Of a stretch of DNA of 36,276 bases, positions 17,301 through 25,242 are shown piece by piece. Numbering within the stretch: the first letter of the stretch is position 1; each line of letters starts with the position of its first letter. Source of the DNA: an uncultured Oligoflexia bacterium (GTDB lineage Bacteria; Bdellovibrionota; Bacteriovoracia; Bacteriovoracales; Bacteriovoracaceae); assembly GCA_950061135.1 (NCBI GenBank), contig CATLVU010000014.1, positions 1-36,276 on the forward strand, given 5' to 3'. Below the pieces are notes generated by a model, which saw only the letters and a program-made list of their open reading frames with translations, made no database searches and had not been told where the DNA came from. The position numbers and the translations under genes were made by a program.

Positions 17301-17728
17301 TATTTACTAAAGAAGCTATCAAGCTCAAAAGGACCTAATTCATTTTTATATTGGAGATGGGATAATAAAATTGCCCCAAGAGTTGATTTTAACTGTGACT
17401 TTATCGAATCATTTAAAATATCTCTCGGAACAATATATTCATCTATACCCTCAATATTATCTTCAAGCTCATTGATAGCAATATCTTGTTCATTTGCAAG
17501 TTCCCTAACACAAGTAGAAAAACTGTCAGCAATACCATTTACAATATTTCTTTCAGATGAAAAAACACTAGCAATAAAACCACTATTTGAGTTTTCATAC
17601 TCTTTTTGACATTTTTGTAAAATCTTAAGTGAATTAAGAGTTTTTAGATTTAAAATATTGGGTTCAGTATTTGCAAATAACTTGCTGGCAAAGACTAAAA
17701 TTAATATAGATAAAGTAAATTTATACAT
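14393..17728 (-). CDS. Large secreted protein with an HExxH metallopeptidase motif
   Basis: This 1111-residue protein starts with a signal peptide (residues 1-19, ending LFA). Residues 20-330 are mostly helical and probably coiled-coil. About 390-430 is a long Gly/Ala/Val-rich hydrophobic stretch (IGIGTAALIGAVAVNLIPG) of the kind used for membrane insertion or translocation. About 580-650 looks like a small beta domain (VEGYLVNGKILQVDGDTVRV). The catalytic candidate is HEARHQ (His828, Glu829, His832), with Glu874, Glu880 or Glu881 as possible third zinc ligand. After it comes a helical tail of about 230 residues. I do not recognise a named family. A predatory or effector role is possible but is inference. 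The ribosome binding site is poor: TTAGG abuts the ATG. Three CTTAGG repeats lie just upstream. Confidence 0.78.
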   Translation of the reverse strand: MYKFTLSILILVFASKLFANTEPNILNLKTLNSLKILQKCQKEYENSNSGFIASVFSSERNIVNGIADSFSTCVRELANEQDIAINELEDNIEGIDEYIVPRDILNDSIKSQLKSTLGAILLSHLQYKNELGPFELDSFFSKYPNLKANKTYREIITQEFESFSRPQSINYINRNLASSNEEIKNQFQDFAVRINNLCSHIKAEYLQSDIEKGTILNSDQEESFYASSQEKLNLMYQEFMQTNPHAKLLMTEEIRDNFLNFNSQSAEKCAEGDYQRRIGPIGRAAAKSGNRKVEDHLFTPDLNIENIKSAQKDYKKMLNSDLESVNQRSESLSSNDSDKIQEELKDLLKYRPHLIGDYLQQKDLNNHEGVANYLCSEILKIYSNDELWNIAEIGIGTAALIGAVAVNLIPGVGQAVSGTIISNVLTLGGASVVAFESGAAYRRYAEGKDIENITSTNLAKNEISVEASSTELNRAQTQYQWAIFDGVASLAGGGIISKGRKLVPQRSSYPTNFVAAADNQLPETRALNIAIDETKRVNFFNKDTEDLERVDILKRLGASADDIERLKAANFFDFDSVSMKSMTTSPPLSPANIINDARVSVPSVEGYLVNGKILQVDGDTVRVEYLDKGQTIVKEFQRNQLYQSISSHKLIFYLDKLGVPQVSKGIPKGYMFKDLKIYPREASKTSGKDLSLPISQRAFDNFQERVTALQWLYEQEGPSKVFVKENNDLMNSVQVELKRQGISSGIKTSESGASSIILNGVQENGNRVARLYLRALDRLESQSLTFSLEDNFKLKSGGFNNSDSSRTEMGPVSLVRMLQHQKDGTFLHEARHQMFNNRRRSQSKTSVFDHSAFGSNKLSISGKAPSETNGALYESYMSFEELYTYGSDLRRRGSIFNGKRANFTERELMAISREAARLRDLSSRSKNFTEEMIKEFSKNKKYQVRGGTVIIEDENSRTLSLWMPDKIDPILDKGVLKSKIPAMLEQKHFDYIKNKASNLSGQEQLLVDQVIRRIEVDSSKFNMTDIMFESKQVASAYRWIISSAQEYAKKDQDKRVLEELLRSSNTYTSLENKAKNVQKGLMKVQLKKDGAIEETSTAINDLAMEIRRGLD

Positions 17729-17767
17729 CCTAAGTCTTATCGGTCACTTAGGTACAAGTCTTAGGTA
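17729..17767 (-). promoter_or_regulatory. CTTAGG repeats upstream of the large secreted protein gene
   Basis: Within 39 bases there are CCTAAG at 17729-17734 and CTTAGGTA at 17747-17754 and 17760-17767: a direct repeat 13 bases apart, plus an inverted copy touching the start codon. They could be a regulator site or form a leader hairpin that covers the ribosome binding region. Confidence 0.35.
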
Positions 17768-17790
17768 TAGCGCTTCGAGAAATCAAGTAT

Positions 17791-18651
17791 TTAGATCAAA
17801 TCCAGCTGCTTATTTTGACTCAAAACTTGGATTTGTGAATATGTTTCATAAGAGAAGTACTTGATCAATTCAGCCGTATTAATATTATCTGGCCTATGTA
17901 GAATAAAGTACGAATTCTCAAGCTCATTACGACTTAAAAAGTCTTTCCATATTTCTAATCTTTTTTGATCAGTACTATCGTGTTCGTCACTTAGAAATCG
18001 TATGACCTGATTTGATCCCGTAAAACTATAATGACATAAATCTCTTCGGTTAGGGGTATCACTAATTACTGTAGAGATATTTTCTTTTAAAAAATAGTTT
18101 TCAAGCTTTTTATATAACCTATTGTTTTCAAACCAAGAAGAATGTCTAAACTCGATCGCAATTTTAAAGTTATTTGGAAGTTTTTGTAAAAAGTAGAATA
18201 GATCATTTTTAAATTCAACTGAAAACTTTGGAGGCAATTGTAATAGACTTGTTCCTAAGTTCTCATCAAATACTTCAAGAATATTACAAAAATTTTTAAT
18301 TTCATCATCGCAATATTTTAAGTGCTGATCATGAGTTATAAGCTTAGGCCATTTGGGTAGAAATCTAAAACCTTGTCCAACTTGTTGTTTCCAACTTTTA
18401 ATTGTTTCAATAGATACAGGAGAATAGAAGGTTGAAGAAACTTCAACGCAATTTAACCTTTGAGAATATTCATTCAAAAAATTTTGAGATGTACAATCCT
18501 TGCTATAAAAACTGCCTTTCCAACGAGGCTCTCTCCACTGGGGAAGTCCAAGAAAAATAAGATTATGTTTAGTTAACTTGTTAGGAAAAGTAGAAAGATC
18601 AAATCGATAAGAGTCATCTTTAAGTTCAAAAATACCTGCACCAAAATTCAT
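17791..18651 (-). CDS. DUF72 family protein (YecE-like)
   Basis: This 286-residue protein matches DUF72 (COG1801): IFLGLPQWREPRWKGSFY near residue 35 (E. coli YecE starts with IYIGLPQW), NCVEVSSTFY near residue 75, FLPKWPKLITH near residue 100, LQLPPKFS near residue 150 and FRHSSWF near residue 175. DUF72 proteins have a TIM-barrel fold; the function is not established. The N-terminal 30 residues are longer than in YecE, and the true start may be later, but no better ribosome binding site is seen. It is 3 bases downstream of the secreted beta-propeller-like gene, so both are in one transcript. Confidence 0.88.
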   Translation of the reverse strand: MNFGAGIFELKDDSYRFDLSTFPNKLTKHNLIFLGLPQWREPRWKGSFYSKDCTSQNFLNEYSQRLNCVEVSSTFYSPVSIETIKSWKQQVGQGFRFLPKWPKLITHDQHLKYCDDEIKNFCNILEVFDENLGTSLLQLPPKFSVEFKNDLFYFLQKLPNNFKIAIEFRHSSWFENNRLYKKLENYFLKENISTVISDTPNRRDLCHYSFTGSNQVIRFLSDEHDSTDQKRLEIWKDFLSRNELENSYFILHRPDNINTAELIKYFSYETYSQIQVLSQNKQLDLI

Positions 18652-18654
18652 TGC

Positions 18655-19695
18655 TTAGATATCTAAATAAAATACTTGTGGTCTGTAGATATTAAAGTTT
18701 GAAAGAATTTCATCAACTGTAAATGCATTACAAACATAAGTGATCAATAATGATTGATCACTGCTCAACTTACTATGTGCCTTACCAGCATAACAAAAAA
18801 TATCCTTAGAGGTTTCAGGATAATCATAAATCTTCATCTCTTCGCTCCAAAACCCGAGTAAACTTTTAGAAGTACGTTTTACAATCGAATTCTTAGCTAA
18901 ACTAGCATGAGAATATATTGCTATCCATTCTTTATTGGTATGAGAATAATGTACTGACATCTCAGTATTTGCACTTTCAAATAAAATTTTTGCATCTTTG
19001 ATTTGCTCTTTTCTCTTAAATGCTCTCCATCTATTTTTTTTATCTAAGTATTTAAATGTATAATTTTCAAGATTTAGCTTTAAGGCAACAATCGGTCTTA
19101 TAAGTTTAGCATCATCTAATACAGAAATTTTTTCCTGAACTAATGTTGCAAAAGAATAAACCTCGTTTTTTTCTACTATGATTTCTGTACCTGGGAATAA
19201 GTACTCATTGCGAGTCATAGGTTGATAGGTGATTTTCCATTTTGTTGGATTGATATTATAGTTTTCAATTTGGGCCATAACTGTTGCAGTTTCTTTAAAC
19301 CCTAAAGCTCCTGAAGCGTCAATTTTGACTTCTAACAGATTAATATAAAGTGTATTTTTGTAGATAAAGCCTGCTTTAGGCCAATACTTATACCCTTTAT
19401 TATATTCTGGATGAATAAAGAAATCAGAATGATTATCTCCATAAAAATAATCAATTTGGCCACGGCAATTAGAAATAGCAATTGAATTTGAGAGAAACTT
19501 ATCAAAGCTTCTATTTTTTTGTCCGAGAAATGTATCCCCAAAAAGCCATAAAGTTTTGTCATCACCTAATTTTACAGAATAGGCTGCATCGGCGCCAAGC
19601 CAATTTTGTTTATAAGGAAACTCCACTCTACACTCATGTGAAAGAGCATTAAAAGATAAAAAGATTACTACTAGGGATAAAATAAAAATACGCAT
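18655..19695 (-). CDS. Secreted DUF4185/DUF5005-like protein (beta-propeller type)
   Basis: This 346-residue protein has a signal peptide (residues 1-18, ending ALS). The mature part begins WLGADAAYSVKLGDDKTLWL followed by FGDTFLG, a hallmark of DUF4185/DUF5005 proteins, whose fold is a five-bladed beta-propeller related to glycoside hydrolases. Other blade-like segments are HPEYNKGYKYWPKAG, FPGTEIIVEKNEVYSF and MSVHYSHTNKEWIAIYSH. It may bind or hydrolyse glycans outside the inner membrane. The catalytic residues cannot be pinned down from sequence alone. It is followed after 3 bases by the DUF72 gene. Confidence 0.75.
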   Translation of the reverse strand: MRIFILSLVVIFLSFNALSHECRVEFPYKQNWLGADAAYSVKLGDDKTLWLFGDTFLGQKNRSFDKFLSNSIAISNCRGQIDYFYGDNHSDFFIHPEYNKGYKYWPKAGFIYKNTLYINLLEVKIDASGALGFKETATVMAQIENYNINPTKWKITYQPMTRNEYLFPGTEIIVEKNEVYSFATLVQEKISVLDDAKLIRPIVALKLNLENYTFKYLDKKNRWRAFKRKEQIKDAKILFESANTEMSVHYSHTNKEWIAIYSHASLAKNSIVKRTSKSLLGFWSEEMKIYDYPETSKDIFCYAGKAHSKLSSDQSLLITYVCNAFTVDEILSNFNIYRPQVFYLDI

Positions 19696-19744
19696 AGGGA
19701 TGAATTACAATTTTTTCCCAAATATGCGAATCTAATTGTTTATT

Positions 19745-20458
19745 TTATACAGTTAACTGCGCCACAATTTTGGGAACAACCTCACTTGCAGCGCCATAAA
19801 TGTTGTGATCGTAGAGGCTTGATAATTGAGTTTCTTCTAGGTTTAACTCTATGCACACTGCGCTATTTTTCTTTGCATTATGAACAAGCCCTGCTGCAGG
19901 ATATACATTATTACTCGTTCCAATGCAGATAAATAAGTCACAACTTGATGTACAACTTATTATCTCGTCCATATATTTTACTTGCTCACCAAACCAAACA
20001 ATATCAGGACGCCAAAGTATATAATCTTTTGGTGGTACCTGCTCCTCAAAATATTTAACTTCTCCTGTTTGAATATTTTTTATTTTTCTAAGCTCTCCAT
20101 GCATATGGTAAATTTTTTTTGAACCCGCACGCTCATGAAGATCATCAACATTTTGAGTAATAAGATGAAAACTATCACAATTTCTTTCTAATTTTTCTAA
20201 TGCTAGATGAGCTGGGTTTGGAGAAACTTCAAATAATTGCTCTCTTCTTAGGTTATAAAACTCATGAACAAGAGATGGGTTTTTCTCAAAGCCAAATGGC
20301 GAAGCGACATCTGTAATATTATGACCTTCCCAAAGGCCGTTTTGATCACGAAATGTTTTAATTCCGGATTCAGCAGAAATCCCTGCTCCAGTCAGAACAA
20401 CAATATTTTTAAAATTGTACTTTTGCTTTAAGTCCAAGTTCATGTTTTGAATACCCAT
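19745..20458 (-). CDS. cobB: Sir2/CobB-type NAD-dependent deacylase lacking zinc-ribbon cysteines
   Basis: This 237-residue sirtuin has GAGISAESG (residues 24-32), QNVDDLHERAG (102-112), the catalytic His120 in HMHGEL, VWFGE (154-158) and GTSNNVYPAAG. Tyr68 and Arg71 (FYNLRRE) match the class III Tyr-x-x-Arg pair that selects acidic acyl groups such as succinyl, as in CobB and SIRT5. Between HGEL and VWFGE, E. coli CobB has four zinc Cys; here residues 123-157 contain none, although the length is similar. The first ATG overlaps the TPR-barrel gene by 50 bases; a second ATG (codon 6) and a TTG (codon 8) are possible starts. It is the last gene of the GLUG-FecR-TPR operon by overlap. Substrates are unknown. 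Confidence 0.92.
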   Translation of the reverse strand: MGIQNMNLDLKQKYNFKNIVVLTGAGISAESGIKTFRDQNGLWEGHNITDVASPFGFEKNPSLVHEFYNLRREQLFEVSPNPAHLALEKLERNCDSFHLITQNVDDLHERAGSKKIYHMHGELRKIKNIQTGEVKYFEEQVPPKDYILWRPDIVWFGEQVKYMDEIISCTSSCDLFICIGTSNNVYPAAGLVHNAKKNSAVCIELNLEETQLSSLYDHNIYGAASEVVPKIVAQLTV

Positions 20459-21977
20459 AATTTTCTTCGTCTTCAGAACTATTTAATTTATAGGCATATT
20501 TTCCTGAAACAAATACATCTGTATTTCCAACCAGTTTTCTAAAGTTTCTCATTAATTCAACTGATGGACTTAGTAATGTCTCAAGACCACGTGTCTCTCT
20601 TTGCTCTATAGGATCAGTAGCACTTACTTTCATTCCCATTGTGATATCAGTCTTTTTATATAAATCAGGAATAGTATAATTTGTACTAACACCTAAAACA
20701 TTTGTATCACTTGTATCAGTTTCTGAATCTGTCATTGATAAAAATGAGCTAAATACTACACGATGTTTATTTGGACGATTCCAGTACTGAATTGCAGTAA
20801 ATGTATGTGAGACATTATTTAAAGCATCAGAAAATGCAGCAAAATTATTAAACTTATATTTTATAGTTGAAAATCCTATATCAAAAAACTTCAAAGATTC
20901 TCCAATTGAAAAATATGAATTACTCCCATAATTTTCTAATTCCTTAGCACCATTTCTATCTTTTTGAGTGTTATCATACCCAAACTCAAATAATAAAGAA
21001 CTGGGCTTATCTAAAAATTGGTGTTTATAACTATTATTTATATCAATACTATAAACAAGACTATCGTTTGAATAAACAAGTGATGAATCAGTATTAGTAT
21101 GCTTCAAATAATCAAGTCCTAAGATAGGTTGAGTTGTTAGACTTTGACTCCAATAATGCCTATAACTTGCAGTTAATTTCGAGCTTGAAACATAAGAATC
21201 AACATCTGTAGGCTGAGAATTTGCGACGTTATCTGATAAAGTAGCAACATTCGAATCATAGTAAAAATACTCAGAAAAGTTTAGATAAATGTTCTTCTTA
21301 GGCTTTCTCATGCCATTGGCAAAAACTTCTTTACCTAATTTATATTCACTATCAATTCTAAAATAATCTTTTTCAATATCCTTTGCTATTTGTGAATTAG
21401 GATCAAGATTATAGGCAAGTTTAAGTTCGTCATAAACTTTAAGTGCTTCTTTTTTATCCGAAGCTTCATTTAAATTCTTTAATAAAATTTTACTATATTC
21501 ATATTGAGCAGGCTGCCTGACATCTCTGTCAAATTTTTCATTTGCAAATATCTGCCCAAACCCTTCCAAAGCTTTATGGGTATGTTGCTGCTCTTTTTCA
21601 ATATAATGAGTATAATATTTAGAGTACTGTTGACGGTAATTACTTCTAAAAGAGCTTTTAAATTGTTCTTTTGCTTTTTCTGACTCTCCTATTGCTAATA
21701 AAGATTGCGCATAAAAGTAATGAGTATCAACTGGATGCTCCTTAAAACCAATTGCCCTTCTAAAGTTTAAATTTGCCTCTTTATATTTCTGTAAGCTGTA
21801 ATAAGCTAATCCTCGCATATAATAAGGGTCTGCTTTAGTGAATTCTTTTTTTGGTAGCTTATTTACTAAATCAAGCGTCTCTAAATAGCTTGCTTTTTTA
21901 TAACTAGTAACGACATCTGACATTGTTGTCGCAGCTTGAAGACTAATTGGTATTAAAAATATAAATAGATATTTCAT
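20409..21977 (-). CDS. TPR protein fused to a C-terminal outer-membrane barrel
   Basis: This 522-residue protein has a signal peptide (residues 1-15, ending LQA). Residues 20-225 contain tetratricopeptide-like helices (for example YYMRGLAYYSLQKYKEANL and THYFYAQSLLAIGESEKAKE). From about 230 to the end, alternating strands (IYLNFSEYFYYDSNVATL, KLTASYRHYWSQSL, and so on) look like a beta-barrel, and the protein ends LGLKAKVQF with a terminal Phe, the BAM recognition signature of outer-membrane proteins. The layout resembles Slam-type surface-lipoprotein translocators (TPR plus barrel), so it may deliver or anchor the lipoprotein encoded upstream. That link is inference. It overlaps the FecR gene by 4 bases (ATGA). 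Confidence 0.8.
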   Translation of the reverse strand: MKYLFIFLIPISLQAATTMSDVVTSYKKASYLETLDLVNKLPKKEFTKADPYYMRGLAYYSLQKYKEANLNFRRAIGFKEHPVDTHYFYAQSLLAIGESEKAKEQFKSSFRSNYRQQYSKYYTHYIEKEQQHTHKALEGFGQIFANEKFDRDVRQPAQYEYSKILLKNLNEASDKKEALKVYDELKLAYNLDPNSQIAKDIEKDYFRIDSEYKLGKEVFANGMRKPKKNIYLNFSEYFYYDSNVATLSDNVANSQPTDVDSYVSSSKLTASYRHYWSQSLTTQPILGLDYLKHTNTDSSLVYSNDSLVYSIDINNSYKHQFLDKPSSLLFEFGYDNTQKDRNGAKELENYGSNSYFSIGESLKFFDIGFSTIKYKFNNFAAFSDALNNVSHTFTAIQYWNRPNKHRVVFSSFLSMTDSETDTSDTNVLGVSTNYTIPDLYKKTDITMGMKVSATDPIEQRETRGLETLLSPSVELMRNFRKLVGNTDVFVSGKYAYKLNSSEDEENYGYSKHELGLKAKVQF

Positions 21978-23203
21978 TGTAGTTTAACCTTAATATTAAC
22001 ATTTACACTCGTTACTTCTCTCTCATCATCAAAAGTATCATCTGTATCTTCAAGGACTGGATCATCAAGAACATCAGGCTCAGCCTCTACAATCTCAATT
22101 TCAGACTCATCATTAGATGCACCTTCATCATCAGTAGCGATTTCCAAATCATCTTCTTTAACATCTAGATCAATTTGGGCCACACCTTCTTTGGCTTCTC
22201 CTGTTTCTGTATCAACAACTGTTCCATCATCTGCTATTTCTGTTCCCTCAGTTAAAACAAGATCGCCTGTTTCAGGATCAATTTTTCCAAGGTCTTCGCT
22301 AGGAACATAAACTCCAGCGTTCGCATCAAAGGTACTTCCAGGTGGAGGTGGTACATATAGGCCTGTTTTTAAATCTACAAATCCTCCGGCTAGAGGTGCA
22401 TCTTTTTTAGGCGCATCACTTGAGTTTTGTATTTCTGAACTTTGCTCAGCGCTTACTTCTACATTTAGTTTTTTTTCTATTTCTTCTGCGGCTGGTGCTG
22501 CTTTTTTGGTATTTAATCCAGGAGGAACAATCTTTTTAGAATTATCAGCGACTTTAACTTTAGCTTCTTTAAAAGTGTCATTTCGCTTCAAGGCTTCGAA
22601 CTGAACCGGTGATAATTTTGTTGGAGGAGTAACTTTAAATCCCGCCTTCATATTTGTGGTCGAAATTTGTCCAGGCCCAATATTATGAGGACTTGCTGCT
22701 AAATTTTTCATAAAATCTGCAATTCTACCTCTTGGAGGAGCTTCCGCCATGGCAACCAGACCACTAAAAGTAATTGTCGAACTTACTTGATTAACTGGGT
22801 TATAAATAACTTGTAATTCAGTTCCTCTAATTCCCATAACAGCAGACTTAGTTTTTATAAGCATTTTAGTGTCTTGATTTATTTCTTTAGGTACAGAACT
22901 TCTTACCATTCCACCAACAACTGAAATTAATGATGGATCTTTATTCGTTTTAAATTTTTCAATTAGAATTTCACTTCTAGGCCCAACTGTTAGATTGGAA
23001 TTATCTGGAAGCTTAACTCTGGCAACACTTTTAGGTTCTGTTTTTATAGATGTATACTCGGCAACAGAATCACCTCTTTTTAAAGGTGTACTTTTACCAT
23101 CTTTAATTCCGAATACCTTTCCCTTGGCCAATACAATTTTTGCCGTTGAACTAAACCCGTTTAAAGAGAAGAATAAAAAAGCTATGCTTACTAGTTTTTT
23201 CAT
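21974..23203 (-). CDS. FecR-domain exported protein with acidic C-terminus
   Basis: This 409-residue protein has a signal peptide (residues 1-19, ending FSS) and a FecR domain at about 22-140: AKIVLAKGKVFGIKDGKSTP, the LKRGDSV element, LPDNSNLTVGPRSEI, and AVMGIRGTELQV. No transmembrane anti-sigma part is present, so it is a periplasmic FecR-only protein. Residues 240-310 have repeats of the type FVDLKTGLYVPPPP and FDANAGVYVPSEDL. The tail (about 310-395) is very acidic and probably disordered. It starts 1 base before the end of the lipoprotein gene and overlaps the TPR-barrel gene by 4 bases, so the three are translated together. It may bind the cell wall or the barrel partner. Confidence 0.85.
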   Translation of the reverse strand: MKKLVSIAFLFFSLNGFSSTAKIVLAKGKVFGIKDGKSTPLKRGDSVAEYTSIKTEPKSVARVKLPDNSNLTVGPRSEILIEKFKTNKDPSLISVVGGMVRSSVPKEINQDTKMLIKTKSAVMGIRGTELQVIYNPVNQVSSTITFSGLVAMAEAPPRGRIADFMKNLAASPHNIGPGQISTTNMKAGFKVTPPTKLSPVQFEALKRNDTFKEAKVKVADNSKKIVPPGLNTKKAAPAAEEIEKKLNVEVSAEQSSEIQNSSDAPKKDAPLAGGFVDLKTGLYVPPPPGSTFDANAGVYVPSEDLGKIDPETGDLVLTEGTEIADDGTVVDTETGEAKEGVAQIDLDVKEDDLEIATDDEGASNDESEIEIVEAEPDVLDDPVLEDTDDTFDDEREVTSVNVNIKVKLQ

Positions 23204-25053
23204 TAAAAATCTCCCTTAGTAAATTGTAGTTCTGGTAGCACTCCACCTGGCATATACCAAATATTTGTAAAGTCCCACTCATATGGCGCTGAAGTATAAA
23301 CTGGATGTGAAGAACTATAAAAATCACTGAATACATCTTCTTCAGTACAAGTGATAGTTAAACCTGAAGTTGAGCCCTGACATGCATAGCCCCGAGCTGC
23401 AGGATTATGATAATACAAGTTCTGCTTGTTTAAAGTACTAGTCGCACCTCCAAAACCAAATATGAAACCCGTCGTATCGGCAGCAGGGCCTATCACATCC
23501 CCAGAAGTGAAGGAATTATCAATGTTTAAAATCGCATTATCGATCATACCAATCATCCCGCCAATATTAGAACCACCTCCCTGGACAGTACTTTGATTAT
23601 AAGAAGCGGAAATACTAACAGTACCACTACCTGACATAAGAGAAGTTTTTCCAATAAAACCACCAACATCATTAACGCCATTTATATAGCCATGTATATT
23701 TGTGTTTGAGATTGAAACACCAGTATTAGAGTCTATCTCTATTGCTCCTATTAAGCCTCCTGCAGGAGTGTCAGTCGCAGTTGCTGGATTACTATTTATA
23801 TTTACATATCCACCAACTTCATCAATTTGAACCGATACAGGTGCAGAACTGAGATTAATTTTACCGATCAAGCCCCCATAATAAGTGGCAGTATCTTGTA
23901 AAGCATTTATTGTTGTAGAAAAATTTATATTTTCAATGATTGTTCCAGAAGTCGAAGTATTACTATCCTGTAGAGCACCAATTAATCCTCCTGCTAATTG
24001 AACTGCTGATATATCTGCATTAAAAGAAATATTTTTAAAAGTCGTATCACTTGCAAAAGCTGCGACTGCTGCATAGTGATAGCCAGAGCTTGCGTTTCCG
24101 GCATTAATTATAACATTTTCAAAATGCAAGTTTTCTATCAAGGCACCTTGAGTGTATTTAAATAATGCCAAATCACTCGAATCTTGCTGGATTGTTAAAT
24201 CATATATTGTATAGCCTCTACCATTTAAGCTTCCAGTGAATGGCTCAATGGCCATTGTATTTTTAACAAAAGGTCCAATTGGCTCAAAAGGATATTCAAA
24301 ACCATCAATTCTATCTCCTAATTCATAATGAGCATTTAAATTATTATTAATCGTCTCTAATTGAGAAATATGACAAATCAAATATGGACTCGCTGCTGTT
24401 CCATCTCCTGCGGGATAGCCTGCAGCATTTAATGAGTTATCGCATCTAGGATCTCTTTGTGGCCCATCACCATCTCCACCTCTATCATCTTCATCATCAG
24501 GTATCCCCGGAATTCCACGACAATCTTCAATTCCCTTTCTTTTAGAGTAGTTTGTGGTTAAAACAATTTCAGTCGAACTTGGAGTTATATCAATCGTTTC
24601 TTTACCAATATGTAGTGGTTGAGAAATAGTACTTTTAAAATCATCGAGATCTTTAGCGCTAGGACATTTTCCGGTAGTAGATTTAAGTGCCACAACATTA
24701 AATTCTACTCCGTCTGTGACATTCAAAACAACTGAATGGGTCCCATCCGAGCCAAAGAAATCAGAAAATTTTGTAGCTGTAATCTCACTACCATCTTCTA
24801 ATAAACATTTTCCTGCATCCCCTGAATTATCATTAATCATAATTCCGATACAATTAATTTCAGAGACACTACTAGGAGTCGGAACTTCCCATTCATCATC
24901 GTATGGATCGTCATTATTTAATGATTGCTTTGAAATTTTCTCTGATTTGGCTTTATCAAAAGAAATATTAACTTTTACAGTTTTAATAGGTTTATCTGTA
25001 CACGCAATACAAAATAACAGAGCAAAAAGCCCCAGAACTTTTCTAGTATTCAT
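23203..25053 (-). CDS. GLUG-repeat surface lipoprotein
   Basis: This 616-residue protein has a lipobox (FCIACTD; Cys at about residue 18) and is thus a lipoprotein. The first 180 residues are a small domain followed by an acidic/Gly linker (GIPDDEDDRGGDGDGPQRDP). The rest starts with GDGTAASPYLICHISQLETI, the usual entry to GLUG-type beta-helix repeats, and contains repeated GGLIGAL, GGLIGKI, GGLIGAI, GGFIGKT and GGMIGMI units. Such repeats form extended right-handed helices on bacterial surfaces and act in adhesion. It is the first gene of the overlapping FecR/TPR-barrel/CobB operon. The ribosome binding site AAGGAAGGA precedes the ATG. The target is unknown. Confidence 0.85.
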   Translation of the reverse strand: MNTRKVLGLFALLFCIACTDKPIKTVKVNISFDKAKSEKISKQSLNNDDPYDDEWEVPTPSSVSEINCIGIMINDNSGDAGKCLLEDGSEITATKFSDFFGSDGTHSVVLNVTDGVEFNVVALKSTTGKCPSAKDLDDFKSTISQPLHIGKETIDITPSSTEIVLTTNYSKRKGIEDCRGIPGIPDDEDDRGGDGDGPQRDPRCDNSLNAAGYPAGDGTAASPYLICHISQLETINNNLNAHYELGDRIDGFEYPFEPIGPFVKNTMAIEPFTGSLNGRGYTIYDLTIQQDSSDLALFKYTQGALIENLHFENVIINAGNASSGYHYAAVAAFASDTTFKNISFNADISAVQLAGGLIGALQDSNTSTSGTIIENINFSTTINALQDTATYYGGLIGKINLSSAPVSVQIDEVGGYVNINSNPATATDTPAGGLIGAIEIDSNTGVSISNTNIHGYINGVNDVGGFIGKTSLMSGSGTVSISASYNQSTVQGGGSNIGGMIGMIDNAILNIDNSFTSGDVIGPAADTTGFIFGFGGATSTLNKQNLYYHNPAARGYACQGSTSGLTITCTEEDVFSDFYSSSHPVYTSAPYEWDFTNIWYMPGGVLPELQFTKGDF

Positions 25054-25120
25054 CTATCCTTCCTTGGTTAAACAAATTTTAAAAGATTTTTTAAATCATT
25101 GACTAGTATTTTTTAGAATA

Positions 25121-25149
25121 TTTTTAAGTTAGTTTCATAACTAGTACAA
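25121..25149 (-). promoter_or_regulatory. Candidate promoter of the GLUG operon
   Basis: On the minus strand, TTGTAC (25144-25149) and TAAAAA (25121-25126) are 17 bp apart. The region is AT-rich, so a chance match is possible. Confidence 0.3.
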
Positions 25150-25161
25150 AACCATTAATTA

Positions 25162-25170
25162 TGTTATAAT
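25162..25170 (+). promoter_or_regulatory. Extended -10 promoter upstream of the small basic protein
   Basis: TGTTATAAT at 25162-25170 is an extended -10 (TGnTATAAT). A weak -35 region lies upstream. The predicted start near 25177 gives a leader of about 120 bases. Confidence 0.45.
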
Positions 25171-25242
25171 TTCACTATCATGAATAGATAATCTACCGTC
25201 CATATTTCTTTTATCCACTAATTTTCACATCATAGGTGATTA

